Shown: positions 1 to 6,673, numbered from the stretch's first letter. The stretch: 23,362 nt of DNA from DAOOVD01 sp035369845 (GCA_035369845.1 DAOOVD010000039.1:1-23362); one strand, 5' to 3'. Numbers and translations are program-made. The notes: generated by a model from the sequence alone, not told the origin.

Positions 1-2
1 CC

Positions 3-2651
3 TTCGATGGCCTCCGTATGGAGGGGAAGCCGTCCGACCCCCGAATCTGGTACTCTCCGGACGGCCAGCGGATTTATAATCAGGACGGTGAACTTGTCGG
101 GCACCTCGGCCACTACGAAACCCTGGGCGACCAGCTTGCCGCCTTCACCAGGGCCAGCGTCGCCTACACCTCAACCGGCCAGCGGGTTGCTTCCGGGGTT
201 CCGCGCTACGAGTACATCCCACTTCCCGCCCCTGTGTGGCAGGACACCTTCGACACCGACCAGCTTAGCCAGTACACCAGCGGCGGGAATACTCCGGCGA
301 CGTGGGCTGTCTCCGGCGGGGTGCTGATGGGGACGGGCGGTAGTCAGGCGACGCTGATCAAGAACGACCTGCTGTTGCAGGACTGCGACATAGTGGTGAA
401 CAGCGACCAGGCGGAGCAAGGGGGTATTATTGCCCGCTATCAAGATAACAACAACTATTATTTGATAAGACTTGGTGATGATTCCAGTGCTCTCGCAAGT
501 ACAAACATCACACTATTTAAACGTGTTGCAGGAACTTTTACACAACTTGCAGTAGCTGATGTTGCTTGGTCCCGTGGCACATCAGCAACGATTAAGTTCA
601 CTCTTCATGGTACTCGTTTGGAGGTTTATTTTAACAGCATTAAAGTTATCAGTATAACCGATACAACTTTTACTGGTGGCGGGGTTGGGTTAAGGAAAAG
701 CACTTCTGATACAGCCTTCCGGGTGCTGGACTTCGCCGCCTACTACGTCGCCCAGGGCGTGATGTCCGAGGAAGCCAACGCCAACCTCGTCAGAACCAAC
801 GCCGGTGCCGACCCGCTTTTCAACAGCTCAACTGGCTGGACGCTGACCAACGCCACAATCGCCAACGGCGTCCTTACTTTGCAAAGCCCGGACGGGGTTG
901 CGGTGGCGATGGCTTCCTGCACCCTGACCAATCTGGCGCAGAACACCAAGCACAGCTTCTTGATAAGGGCGAGGTACAAGGATACTACAGGGACGGCAAA
1001 TACTCTGTATTTAGACTTACAAGGTTCTGGCTACGACAATGCTGAGCAGGAGTTGGGCATTTCGACAAACCAACTCACTACCGCATTCCAAAACTTCAAA
1101 AAGGACGGTTTCGACAGCCAATCTGCTCCTGCTTCGGTGCAACTGCGGATATTCACCTTCTCCACCCGCCCCATTGAGGTGGAATTTGTCCAGCTTGAGC
1201 AAAAGAATTACGCAACAAGCATAATGGACGGCTCCAGGGCCGCCGAAGTCCCTACCGCCCCGGTCGCCGGAGTGTTCCAGAAGGGCAACTGGACGGTTGA
1301 GTTGGAGTTTACGCCGACTAGTAGCCAAGTTGTAAGCGGTCGCTATGGCTTTTTGTGGGAAGTGTATATTGATTCGAGTAATTATTACCGTCTTATTATT
1401 GTTCCAACCGGACAGGTTTACGTTGATGTTAGGTCTGGAGGGGTAAGTAAGTCTATTGCGGATTCTACAGTCCTGGTTGCAGGTCAACCATATTCGTTCA
1501 TGATCTCTGGCAATGGCTCTGTAATACGGTTTTGCAAAAACGGTGCACAGATTGGCTCTGATTTGGCATATACGGAGCCTGCGGGTAATCTACCAACAAA
1601 TATGTATATAGGTAGTGCTAACTGGGGTAGTCAACAAGCCAACGGCCTAATCTCCGACCTCCGCGTTTCCTCCCGCGCCCGCACACTAGCCGAGCACCAG
1701 GCGGAGTACAACAGCGGGTTGCCTCTGCAGGTGGACGAACACACCACCTACCTCATGTCCTGCGACGGCACTCTCCAGCCCACCGTCCGAGACTTCGGCC
1801 TGTTCACGAAGAACGGCAGGATCGTCCTCCAGGACCCGCAGAAGGGGCAGGGCCTGGAGGTATGGGACGGGACGACCAGGAAGGTTCTTATCGGCAAGCT
1901 GGATGATGGAACGATTGGGCAGGAGATTGTCGGGGGGGAATTGTATAGTAGCAGAATTAGAAGCGGCGGGAAAACTGATACGAGCTATATCCAGTTATCA
2001 CCAGGATTTGAACCGTTACTTGTAAAAGAGAATGGGAAAGATGCCTTGTCAATATGGGCTTCTGGCGGCGGTTTGGTGCAGTTTTTTGATACTAATCTTG
2101 ATGATATGGTAGGACAAATTACTAATTTCAATGATCTTATTGGTCAGGGGTTAAGAATTCAGGGAAGAGATTTATCAGGAAACCGCAAAAGCATTCATAT
2201 ATGGGGAAATTACCTTTATTTAGAGGCTGATAGTAGCACAATAGATTACCACGCCAATCTAGGACACTATTTCTTTGGTGACCTTCGCATGGGTAGTGGA
2301 ACTAAATATAATATCGAAGAAACAGTAAATTACGGAAAAAGGTTGCTAGCAGTCAGAGAATCACCGGAACAAAAATACGTTGACGAGGGAAAGGCGCAAC
2401 TTGTTAACGGTGAATGCAGAGTAGCTATAGACCCAATATTCCTAGAATGTATCGAACCGAATACTGATGATACTCCTTGGTTAATCCATTTGACGCCATA
2501 TGCCGATATTGGAATTTACGTTGCCGAGATCGGAACGGATTATTTTATTGTCAAAGAAAGAAACGGCGGCACAAGCAACTCTGTTTTTGCCTGGTCACTG
2601 TCTGCCACAAGAAAGAATCATGCTTTTGATAGACTCAGGGAGGTGATATAA
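3..2651 (+). CDS. Phage tail-fibre / receptor-binding-like protein, 5' end missing
   Basis: The reading frame is open from base 3. The first ATG (18) has no ribosome site, so the gene almost certainly starts upstream and at least 882 residues are seen. Counting from the ATG at 18, the visible layout is a short N-terminal region, a concanavalin/LamG-like beta domain (about 74-245), a jelly-roll-like carbohydrate-binding-type region (about 255-410), a second LamG-like domain (about 425-570), and a beta-rich C-terminal part (about 590-877) with fibre-like text such as LEVWDGTTRKVLIGKLDDG. No catalytic motif was recognised. Such multi-domain surface proteins sit at the end of phage tail modules and bind the host surface, which fits the lysis genes downstream. 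Base composition is mosaic: bases 481-540 are 38% G+C against 67% for 181-240, and 1381-1440 are 40% against 63% for 1681-1740. The domain calls rest on pattern only. Confidence 0.75.
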   Translation, partial: FDGLRMEGKPSDPRIWYSPDGQRIYNQDGELVGHLGHYETLGDQLAAFTRASVAYTSTGQRVASGVPRYEYIPLPAPVWQDTFDTDQLSQYTSGGNTPATWAVSGGVLMGTGGSQATLIKNDLLLQDCDIVVNSDQAEQGGIIARYQDNNNYYLIRLGDDSSALASTNITLFKRVAGTFTQLAVADVAWSRGTSATIKFTLHGTRLEVYFNSIKVISITDTTFTGGGVGLRKSTSDTAFRVLDFAAYYVAQGVMSEEANANLVRTNAGADPLFNSSTGWTLTNATIANGVLTLQSPDGVAVAMASCTLTNLAQNTKHSFLIRARYKDTTGTANTLYLDLQGSGYDNAEQELGISTNQLTTAFQNFKKDGFDSQSAPASVQLRIFTFSTRPIEVEFVQLEQKNYATSIMDGSRAAEVPTAPVAGVFQKGNWTVELEFTPTSSQVVSGRYGFLWEVYIDSSNYYRLIIVPTGQVYVDVRSGGVSKSIADSTVLVAGQPYSFMISGNGSVIRFCKNGAQIGSDLAYTEPAGNLPTNMYIGSANWGSQQANGLISDLRVSSRARTLAEHQAEYNSGLPLQVDEHTTYLMSCDGTLQPTVRDFGLFTKNGRIVLQDPQKGQGLEVWDGTTRKVLIGKLDDGTIGQEIVGGELYSSRIRSGGKTDTSYIQLSPGFEPLLVKENGKDALSIWASGGGLVQFFDTNLDDMVGQITNFNDLIGQGLRIQGRDLSGNRKSIHIWGNYLYLEADSSTIDYHANLGHYFFGDLRMGSGTKYNIEETVNYGKRLLAVRESPEQKYVDEGKAQLVNGECRVAIDPIFLECIEPNTDDTPWLIHLTPYADIGIYVAEIGTDYFIVKERNGGTSNSVFAWSLSATRKNHAFDRLREVI

Positions 2652-2652
2652 A

Positions 2653-2892
2653 ATGCCGGAGCTTATTGAAAAAGATGGTAAAAGCATTGTTGTAATTGAT
2701 AATGAAATAGAATTAAACGAGCTTGAAAACTCAATTAAAATCATTCAAGCTCAGATTGACAACATAGATTATAATATAAAGGGTTTACAGCAAAGACGAG
2801 AAAATCTTGTTAACAAACTTAATCAGCTTAATGCAATTAAGGAGTCTTTGCCGATAGCAGAAGCAGGGGCAACTACTGCCCCTGCTGAGTAA
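2653..2892 (+). CDS. Small coiled-coil phage protein, function unknown
   Basis: The gene encodes 79 residues. It starts one base after the tail-fibre stop codon, with a strong ribosome site (GGGAGGTGAT, about 2638-2647), so it is translated with the tail operon. Residues about 18-65 form a heptad-like amphipathic helix rich in Leu, Ile, Asn and Gln, followed by an Ala/Thr-rich tail. It is AT-rich like the 3' part of the fibre gene before it, which suggests that both arrived together. By position it could be a fibre accessory or assembly protein, but no family is recognised. Its last codons overlap the convergent stalk-domain gene by 20 bases. Confidence 0.75.
   Translation: MPELIEKDGKSIVVIDNEIELNELENSIKIIQAQIDNIDYNIKGLQQRRENLVNKLNQLNAIKESLPIAEAGATTAPAE
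2862..2886. terminator. Hairpin in the overlap of two convergent genes
   Basis: A perfect 10-bp inverted repeat (AGCAGGGGCA / TGCCCCTGCT) has a 5-base loop at 2872-2876. It lies inside the overlapping 3' ends of the coiled-coil gene and the leftward stalk-domain gene, so the same bases encode both C-termini. No long T run follows on either strand, so it is at best a weak or bidirectional terminator. Confidence 0.4.
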
Positions 2893-3808
2893 TTTCTATA
2901 GTTACTTGCTGATTTTTTTCATCCCATATGACCGTTGCACCTAATGCTTCACTGACCCATCGGGCAGGTAACATTGTTCTGCCAGGAGGAACCAATTCCG
3001 GCGCAACGTCCATTATTATAGTTTCGGTGTTTTTACTGAGGATACGGCTTCCAATGGTTAATTTGACAGTGGTATTGTCCTTGATGATAGTGACAGTCTG
3101 CGTCGTTTCATCCCATTTTACTCCATCTTCGAGAACGCCAAGAGCATAGGCAAGATAACGAACAGGTGTATATGTTCGGTTGTTTTTTACGTATGGGGCA
3201 ACGTCCATAGTTATCGCTGTGCCGCTAGCGGTTGTTATGGTTTTTTCTCCAACTTTGAATGAGGTTATTGTTTTTGATGCCATAACAGCAGGGGTATAAT
3301 TGTTTACCCATGATGAAGATCCGCTGTGGCTACCGCCAGAACCTATTGTAATCCGTTCTTTACCGATACATTCCGTGAGACCGGAAACGATCGCATATGT
3401 TAGTTGATCCTTATCTTGACCATAAACATAAATTGGCACTGTAAGATCGTTGGAGATAGGGCCGATACCTAAAGCAACGGTTTGTGCATATTGGTTATTC
3501 AAATCAAGGGCAAAATGCGATACTTTGCCCCATGCGTCTTGGTATGTTTGTGATATGACCGAATGAGTGTTAACATCTTTTCTCTGCTCTGCTCCGCTGT
3601 ATACTGTTGATACAACTGTACCATTTGAAACATTAGAGAAATTGACGTAAATTTGGTTAAGTTTATCTGAGCTTTCTAATCCTAAAGCTTTAATCTCTTG
3701 TATAGCTACTTGCAGACCAGGTACGTTCGGGTATAAAGGATTAGCCCCTGCCACACCACACCAACCCAGCACCAGCACCGCAACCAACAACGCGACAAGT
3801 TTTCGCAT
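2873..3808 (-). CDS. Secreted stalk-domain (copper amine oxidase N-terminal-like) protein, prophage moron candidate
   Basis: The gene encodes 311 residues from ATG 3808, chosen because GGAGGT at 3816-3821 lies 7 bases upstream; a TTG at 3814 would sit on the ribosome site. It has an N-terminal signal peptide (KLVALLVAVLVLGWCGVAGA). Residues about 20-170 are unrecognised. A Ser/Gly linker (SGGSHSGSSS) comes next, then a C-terminal stalk domain of two half-repeats, each with the pattern R-T-x-x-P-x-R-x-x-(A/S)-x-A-L-G followed by W-D-E. This fold (PF07833-type) is common on secreted proteins of Clostridia, where it probably serves wall or matrix attachment. The gene runs against the flanking phage genes and has its own promoter, as expected of a moron expressed from the lysogen. 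Despite the family name, no amine oxidase activity is implied. Confidence 0.8.
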   Translation of the reverse strand: MRKLVALLVAVLVLGWCGVAGANPLYPNVPGLQVAIQEIKALGLESSDKLNQIYVNFSNVSNGTVVSTVYSGAEQRKDVNTHSVISQTYQDAWGKVSHFALDLNNQYAQTVALGIGPISNDLTVPIYVYGQDKDQLTYAIVSGLTECIGKERITIGSGGSHSGSSSWVNNYTPAVMASKTITSFKVGEKTITTASGTAITMDVAPYVKNNRTYTPVRYLAYALGVLEDGVKWDETTQTVTIIKDNTTVKLTIGSRILSKNTETIIMDVAPELVPPGRTMLPARWVSEALGATVIWDEKNQQVTIEITQQGQ

Positions 3809-3833
3809 GGGCAAGACCTCCTTTTTTGACTAC

Positions 3834-3863
3834 ATTCTACCAGGTGAAGGGGGTGAAAGACAA
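3834..3863 (-). promoter_or_regulatory. Putative sigma-A promoter of the stalk-domain gene
   Basis: On the minus strand, -35 TTGTCT (3858-3863) and -10 TAGAAT (3834-3839) are separated by 18 bases. The expected transcript start is about 20 bases before the ATG at 3808, just ahead of its ribosome site. This gives the gene transcription independent of the phage late operon. Confidence 0.5.
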
Positions 3864-3938
3864 CCGATTGCATCCCCGGCATGGGGGCCTGAAACATTTG
3901 CCGCCGCGGGCGGCTTTATCTTTGCGGGAGGTGGTATT
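3864..3938 (+). other. Structured leader before the lysis cassette
   Basis: This stretch has no convincing gene. It contains a short CCCC/GGGG stem (3874-3886) and a perfect 6-bp GC hairpin, GCCGCC-GCG-GGCGGC (3900-3914), followed by TTTATCTTT. The hairpin could weakly terminate or pause transcription entering from the tail genes. The ribosome site GGAGG (3927-3931) of the holin follows directly. A forward reading frame that opens at 3807 has no ribosome site and is not taken as the start. Confidence 0.35.
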
Positions 3939-4154
3939 TTGGAACAAGAAATCATCAAACTGGCGGCCAGTCAAGGCCTTTGGGCGGTGCTCTTTGTGGC
4001 GCTGCTTTTTTATGTGCTCAAAGAGAACGCGAAAAGGGAAGAGCGGCTGCTGTCATGCCTTGATGCCCTGGGAAAGCAGTACGAAAGCCTCTCCAGGGAC
4101 ATCGGGGAGGTCAAGGATGATGTAAAAGAACTGAAAGGAAGAGTGGGGGTATGA
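3939..4154 (+). CDS. BhlA/UviB-type holin
   Basis: The gene encodes 71 residues. The start is TTG 3939, chosen because GGAGG at 3927-3931 lies 7 bases upstream and because the protein then begins like the BhlA/UviB family (LEQEIIKLAASQGLWAVLFV). One hydrophobic segment (about residues 13-30) is followed by a basic, charged amphipathic helix (KENAKREERLLSC..., about 31-70). Holins of this kind form membrane lesions that let the endolysin reach the wall; bacteriocin-release proteins share the same fold. The stop codon overlaps the start of the amidase gene (ATGA), so the two are translationally coupled in a lysis cassette. Confidence 0.85.
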   Translation: MEQEIIKLAASQGLWAVLFVALLFYVLKENAKREERLLSCLDALGKQYESLSRDIGEVKDDVKELKGRVGV

Positions 4155-4882
4155 AAAGAATTGTAATCGACCCCGGTCATGGCGGCCGGGATCCGGGGGC
4201 GGTGACCAACGGCCTCCAGGAGAAGGATCTTACTCTGGATATCGCCAGGCGAACCAGGGACATTCTGAATGCCTACCAGGCTGAGGTGAGACTGACCCGG
4301 GATGACGACATCGACCTCGACCTGTCTCCCCGGGCAGACATGGCCAATAGTCTGAACGCGGATTATTTTTGTTCCATCCACGTCAATGCCGGCGGTGGAA
4401 CCGGTTTTGAGAGTTATGTTTACACTCTTGCTGGAGACAAGTCTCAGGCACTTCGGGGTATAGTCCACGACCAGTTGAGCGAATTTTACCGGTCGGTAGG
4501 ATTCCCGGACCGGGGGAAAAAGAAAGCTAATTTTGCCGTGCTCCGACAAACCAATATGCCGGCGGTGCTACTGGAAAACCTCTTCATCGACCGGAAGGAA
4601 GATGCGGCTAAGCTGGCCGAACCGTCCTTCCGGCAGGGTATAGCAGAAGCTATCGCGGCCGGCCTGGCCCGGGCACTGGAGTTACAGCCGGCGGCTGAAT
4701 CTGCGGGGGTGGCTCTCAACACGACCTGCACCGTTGAGAAGGTGACCGTCCTGGTCCGTGGCAAAAACATCCAGGGCTTCATTACAAATGACCGCACTTA
4801 CGCGCCGGTCCGTGACATCGCTGAGGCCCTGGGGTACAGGGTAACCTGGTATGAAAAAGATAAGATTGTTTATATCCAATAG
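4151..4882 (+). CDS. N-acetylmuramoyl-L-alanine amidase (endolysin) with half a stalk domain
   Basis: The gene encodes 243 residues. The Amidase_3 domain spans about residues 3-175. Zinc ligands and catalytic residues are visible: H10 in IDPGHGGRDPG, E24, H77 in SIHVNA and the catalytic E142 in LLENLFID. The enzyme cleaves the amide bond between muramic acid and L-Ala in peptidoglycan. No signal peptide is present, which fits an endolysin released by the adjacent holin. Residues about 190-243 are one half-repeat of a stalk domain (TYAPVRDIAEALG then VTWYEKDK), probably for wall binding. The same fold is found complete in the secreted protein encoded just upstream on the other strand. The start overlaps the holin stop by 4 bases. 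The domain call is very secure; the endolysin role comes from context. Confidence 0.93.
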   Translation: MKRIVIDPGHGGRDPGAVTNGLQEKDLTLDIARRTRDILNAYQAEVRLTRDDDIDLDLSPRADMANSLNADYFCSIHVNAGGGTGFESYVYTLAGDKSQALRGIVHDQLSEFYRSVGFPDRGKKKANFAVLRQTNMPAVLLENLFIDRKEDAAKLAEPSFRQGIAEAIAAGLARALELQPAAESAGVALNTTCTVEKVTVLVRGKNIQGFITNDRTYAPVRDIAEALGYRVTWYEKDKIVYIQ

Positions 4883-4895
4883 GGAGGTAGGGTTC

Positions 4896-5099
4896 ATGGA
4901 AGAAAAGAAGTGGTGGCAATCAAAAACAGTATGGGGCGGCATTGTGGCCATTGGTGGCGCCGTTGCCGGTGCATTCGGCATTGCGGTTGACGAGGCCACG
5001 CAGGGGGAGATTGTAGACTATATCATGGTTATTGCCGGAGCTGCCGGCGGATTGCTGGCCATTTACGGCCGGCTGAAGGCTGAGAAGAAAATAAATTAA
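4896..5099 (+). CDS. Second holin-like small membrane protein
   Basis: The gene encodes 67 residues. The start is ATG 4896, preceded by GGGAGGT (about 4882-4888); an in-frame ATG at 4851 lies inside the amidase gene and lacks such a site. The protein begins MEEKKWWQSKTVWGGIVA, a common opening of small phage membrane proteins next to endolysins. It has two hydrophobic segments (about 13-30 and 40-57) and a Lys-rich tail, so both ends probably face the same side. It may be a second holin or an antiholin to the BhlA-type protein. It is the last gene of the lysis operon and is followed by three terminators. Confidence 0.75.
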   Translation: MEEKKWWQSKTVWGGIVAIGGAVAGAFGIAVDEATQGEIVDYIMVIAGAAGGLLAIYGRLKAEKKIN

Positions 5100-5109
5100 G
5101 AACATCCAG

Positions 5110-5137
5110 GCCCTGCTCTACGGAGCGGGGCTTTTTT
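5110..5137 (+). terminator. Intrinsic terminator 1 of the lysis operon
   Basis: A 9-bp stem (GCCCTGCTC / GAGCGGGGC, with one G-U pair) and a TACG tetraloop are followed by six T residues. It begins 11 bases after the last lysis gene. Confidence 0.88.
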
Positions 5138-5154
5138 GTTTATGTTAATAACGC

Positions 5155-5177
5155 CCCGGGTGTAACCCGGGTTTTTT
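5155..5177 (+). terminator. Intrinsic terminator 2, in tandem
   Basis: A 7-bp perfect stem (CCCGGGT / ACCCGGG) with a 3-base loop is followed by six T residues. Its sequence is unrelated to terminators 1 and 3, so it is not a simple duplication. Confidence 0.82.
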
Positions 5178-5196
5178 GGTTTAGATAGTCAATTTT

Positions 5197-5223
5197 AACC
5201 CTGGCACAACGCCAGGGTTTTTT
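5197..5223 (+). terminator. Intrinsic terminator 3, in tandem
   Basis: A 9-bp perfect stem (AACCCTGGC / GCCAGGGTT) with a 5-base loop runs into a T tract. The tract overlaps the stop codon of the convergent HTH gene. It blocks rightward transcription from entering that gene as antisense. Confidence 0.82.
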
Positions 5224-5407
5224 AATCAGGCCATATATATTCAATCGGTTTCCCAAGAGCCCTGGCTATCTTTTTAGCGGTTTTGAGATAAATATCTTTT
5301 TCATCGTTTATAATTTTGCTTATCTCGGACTGGGCTATGCCGGTCCGCCTGGATAATTCTTTCTGCGTAATTCTCTTTAGCAGCATGATCTCCCGCATCC
5401 TGTTCAT
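5222..5407 (-). CDS. Small XRE/Cro-CI family DNA-binding protein
   Basis: The gene encodes 61 residues, nearly all one helix-turn-helix domain: MREIMLLKRITQKELSRRTG, then IAQSEISKIINDE as recognition helix region, then the ALGKPIEYIW ending typical of the family. There is no sensor or oligomerisation domain, as in Cro-like or minimal repressors. The ribosome site is weak; ATG 5407 is used, and ATG 5399 is also possible. It is divergent from a second HTH gene at 5538, with 130 bp between them, an arrangement like a phage lysogeny switch. Confidence 0.85.
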   Translation of the reverse strand: MNRMREIMLLKRITQKELSRRTGIAQSEISKIINDEKDIYLKTAKKIARALGKPIEYIWPD

Positions 5408-5537
5408 GCCCTAAAATTTCCCTGGGGGTACGTATATCCCTTTAAAATGTCGAAAAATATAGATGTAGGCTAATAATTTGTAATATAATGTGGATACGCG
5501 TCACCGTGAAATAAATATAAACAAAGGGGGAAGAGCA
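5408..5537. promoter_or_regulatory. Divergent control region between two HTH genes
   Basis: The region is AT-rich. A perfect -10 TATAAT at 5484-5489 serves the rightward gene; its -35 is poor, so it may need activation. Two related palindromic patches flank the promoter core: one around TACGTA (5424-5440, GGG...CCC arms) and one around ACGCGT (5491-5504). Read on opposite strands, both contain GGAT(A/TA)TACG-like text and may be operators for the two HTH proteins. No integrase gene is present here. Confidence 0.4.
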
Positions 5538-5786
5538 ATGAGCAAAACAGCTTACAGGAACGCGGCGGGAAACAGAATAGTAAGTAAGCGGTTAAAAGGG
5601 TTAATGGTTGAGCATGACGCATCCCTTCGAGAGCTGGCAAGAATAACAGGGGCTCCCGAAAAATCACTGATGGCCAAAATTGATGGCCAGAAAAAGTGGT
5701 TATTTCGGGAGCTTCTTGCAATTATAAAATATTTTAATTATACCGAAGTGAAGGAAGTATTTCCGGAGTTGTATAACTCCGCATAA
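5538..5786 (+). CDS. Small helix-turn-helix protein, phage type
   Basis: The gene encodes 82 residues. ATG 5538 is chosen because AGGGGGAAG lies about 6-8 bases upstream; an earlier in-frame ATG (5490) sits on the promoter. Residues about 19-75 show an HTH layout: LKGLMVEHDASLRELARITG, then APEKSLMAKIDGQKKW as the recognition part, then a FNYTEVKEVFPELY tail that resembles XRE-type proteins of Gram-positive phages. It probably binds DNA opposite to the divergent 61-residue HTH protein and forms the second arm of a switch. The stop codon lies inside the following terminator stem. Confidence 0.75.
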   Translation: MSKTAYRNAAGNRIVSKRLKGLMVEHDASLRELARITGAPEKSLMAKIDGQKKWLFRELLAIIKYFNYTEVKEVFPELYNSA

Positions 5787-5821
5787 TAATGCCCCCAACA
5801 AGATGTTGGGGGCATTATTAT
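5783..5821. terminator. Long perfect hairpin terminator
   Basis: A perfect 18-bp stem (5783-5800 with 5804-5821) has a 3-base AGA loop. The inner 10 bp are GC-rich and the outer 8 are A/T only. It is shaped to act on both strands, for the HTH gene from the left and the tRNA transcript from the right. Confidence 0.82.
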
Positions 5822-5862
5822 AAAAAGTTAAGCCGTCAAAATGACCGTCAATTAGTTTCCGA

Positions 5863-5951
5863 TGGTGCCCGAGACCGGAATTGAACCGGTACGGAGATCG
5901 CTCTCCCCAGGATTTTAAGTCCTGTGCGTCTGCCAGTTCCGCCACTCGGGC
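5863..5951 (-). tRNA. tRNA-Leu (anticodon UAA)
   Basis: The tRNA is 89 nt including an encoded CCA. The acceptor stem is GCCCGAG/CTCGGGC, seven perfect pairs. The anticodon stem is CAGGA/TCCTG around loop CTTAAAA, giving anticodon TAA. The T stem is ACCGG/CCGGT around TTCAATT. A long variable arm (GGAGAGCGATCTCC region) marks class II, as expected for leucine. The 3' end points left towards the prophage genes, the usual geometry when a phage integrates into the 3' end of a tRNA gene. Confidence 0.95.
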
Positions 5952-5975
5952 ATTGCCTGTGATAAGCGCAAAGTT

Positions 5976-6004
5976 ATTTTAGCATTTACCGTCCGGGTTG
6001 TCAA
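5976..6004 (-). promoter_or_regulatory. Promoter of the tRNA-Leu gene
   Basis: On the minus strand, a consensus -35 TTGACA (5999-6004), a 17-base spacer and -10 TAAAAT (5976-5981) preceded by TGC (extended -10) form a strong promoter. The start is expected about 20 bases before the mature tRNA 5' end. Confidence 0.85.
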
Positions 6005-6053
6005 TGATTACGCGCCTGCCGGGAGGGGGTGGCCCGGTCTGAGGAGCAGAAGA

Positions 6054-6425
6054 TCAATGCTTCCCCTCCTTTTTCTTGAAATAATCCAGCAAGGCCAGGG
6101 CTGCGGCATCTTCGGGAGTATCCTGGCAGATTTCCAGCTTTTCGTCTTTATAGCACCACTTCTCTGTTTCCTTGTCGTAACGCAATGAGAATCCCCGGTT
6201 TGCTTCTATTTTGAGCTCGTAAAGAAGTCTGGCCAGTTGGGGTAGCCAGACGAGATCGCCGACGTCGCGGAGGGAGAGCACGATTTTTTTCTCTCTTTCG
6301 TGTTTCAGGATAATCGGTTCGATAATTTCCGCTCCCTCGTCCCCGCAAATTATGGTAAGGTCACCCACCTTCGGTTCCCAGTGCAGGTATTTCGCCAGTT
6401 CCTTTGCAAGCTCGATGCTTATCAC
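6054..6425 (-). CDS. Hypothetical protein, possible phage ABA-sandwich-like fold
   Basis: The gene encodes 123 residues from GTG 6425, supported by GGGGAGG (6434-6440) eight bases upstream. No family is firmly recognised. The second half has the pattern L-V-W-L-P-Q-L-A...F-S-L-R...W-C-Y...D-T-P-E-D-A-A-A-L-A-L-L-D, which recalls small phage-associated ABA-sandwich proteins of Gram-positive bacteria. It has no signal peptide or membrane segment and ends in a Lys-rich tail. It is codirectional with the tRNA-Leu and no convincing terminator separates them, but the tRNA has its own promoter. It could be a remnant of the element next door or a host gene. Confidence 0.7.
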   Translation of the reverse strand: MISIELAKELAKYLHWEPKVGDLTIICGDEGAEIIEPIILKHEREKKIVLSLRDVGDLVWLPQLARLLYELKIEANRGFSLRYDKETEKWCYKDEKLEICQDTPEDAAALALLDYFKKKEGKH

Positions 6426-6479
6426 GGTTGCAACCTCCCCATCTGCCGCCTGATAGAAAGCTGTCGTTCTTGGCGCATC

Positions 6480-6525
6480 TTGAAAAGGGCAGTCTTTAAA
6501 ATATTACTTCATTGTAATAATACAA
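6480..6525 (+). promoter_or_regulatory. Putative promoter with overlapping operator for the flavoprotein gene
   Basis: -35 TTGAAA (6480-6485), a 16-base spacer and -10 TATTAC (6502-6507) are followed at the expected start point by TTGTAATAATACAA (6512-6525), an inverted repeat TTGTA-N4-TACAA. The repeat is similar to, but one base shorter than, the PerR/Fur-type 7-1-7 box. The leader to the start codon at 6674 would be about 160 nt. The same stretch could drive the leftward gene at 6425. Confidence 0.35.
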
Positions 6526-6673
6526 ATTCCTGCTAGAAATGTGCGGGCGGCATGTCAAAAAGCTCTGGTGCGCGCTGCAGGTGTCGCGGCATGCTGTAGT
6601 TCATTATTATTTTATGCATTATTTCCCATCTTCCGGCACAGAATAGACAGAAAATGCCGGGAGGTTGACGGTT

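Noticed and set aside
1921..2651. A diversity-generating retroelement acting on the 3' end of the tail-fibre gene
   Set aside because: No reverse transcriptase or template repeat is seen in the window, and the AT-rich segments are long modules, not adenine-only variation.
3807..3938. A longer N-terminus for the holin starting at ATG 3807
   Set aside because: That start has no ribosome site and overlaps the divergent stalk-domain gene; the TTG at 3939 has an ideal site and a family-like beginning.
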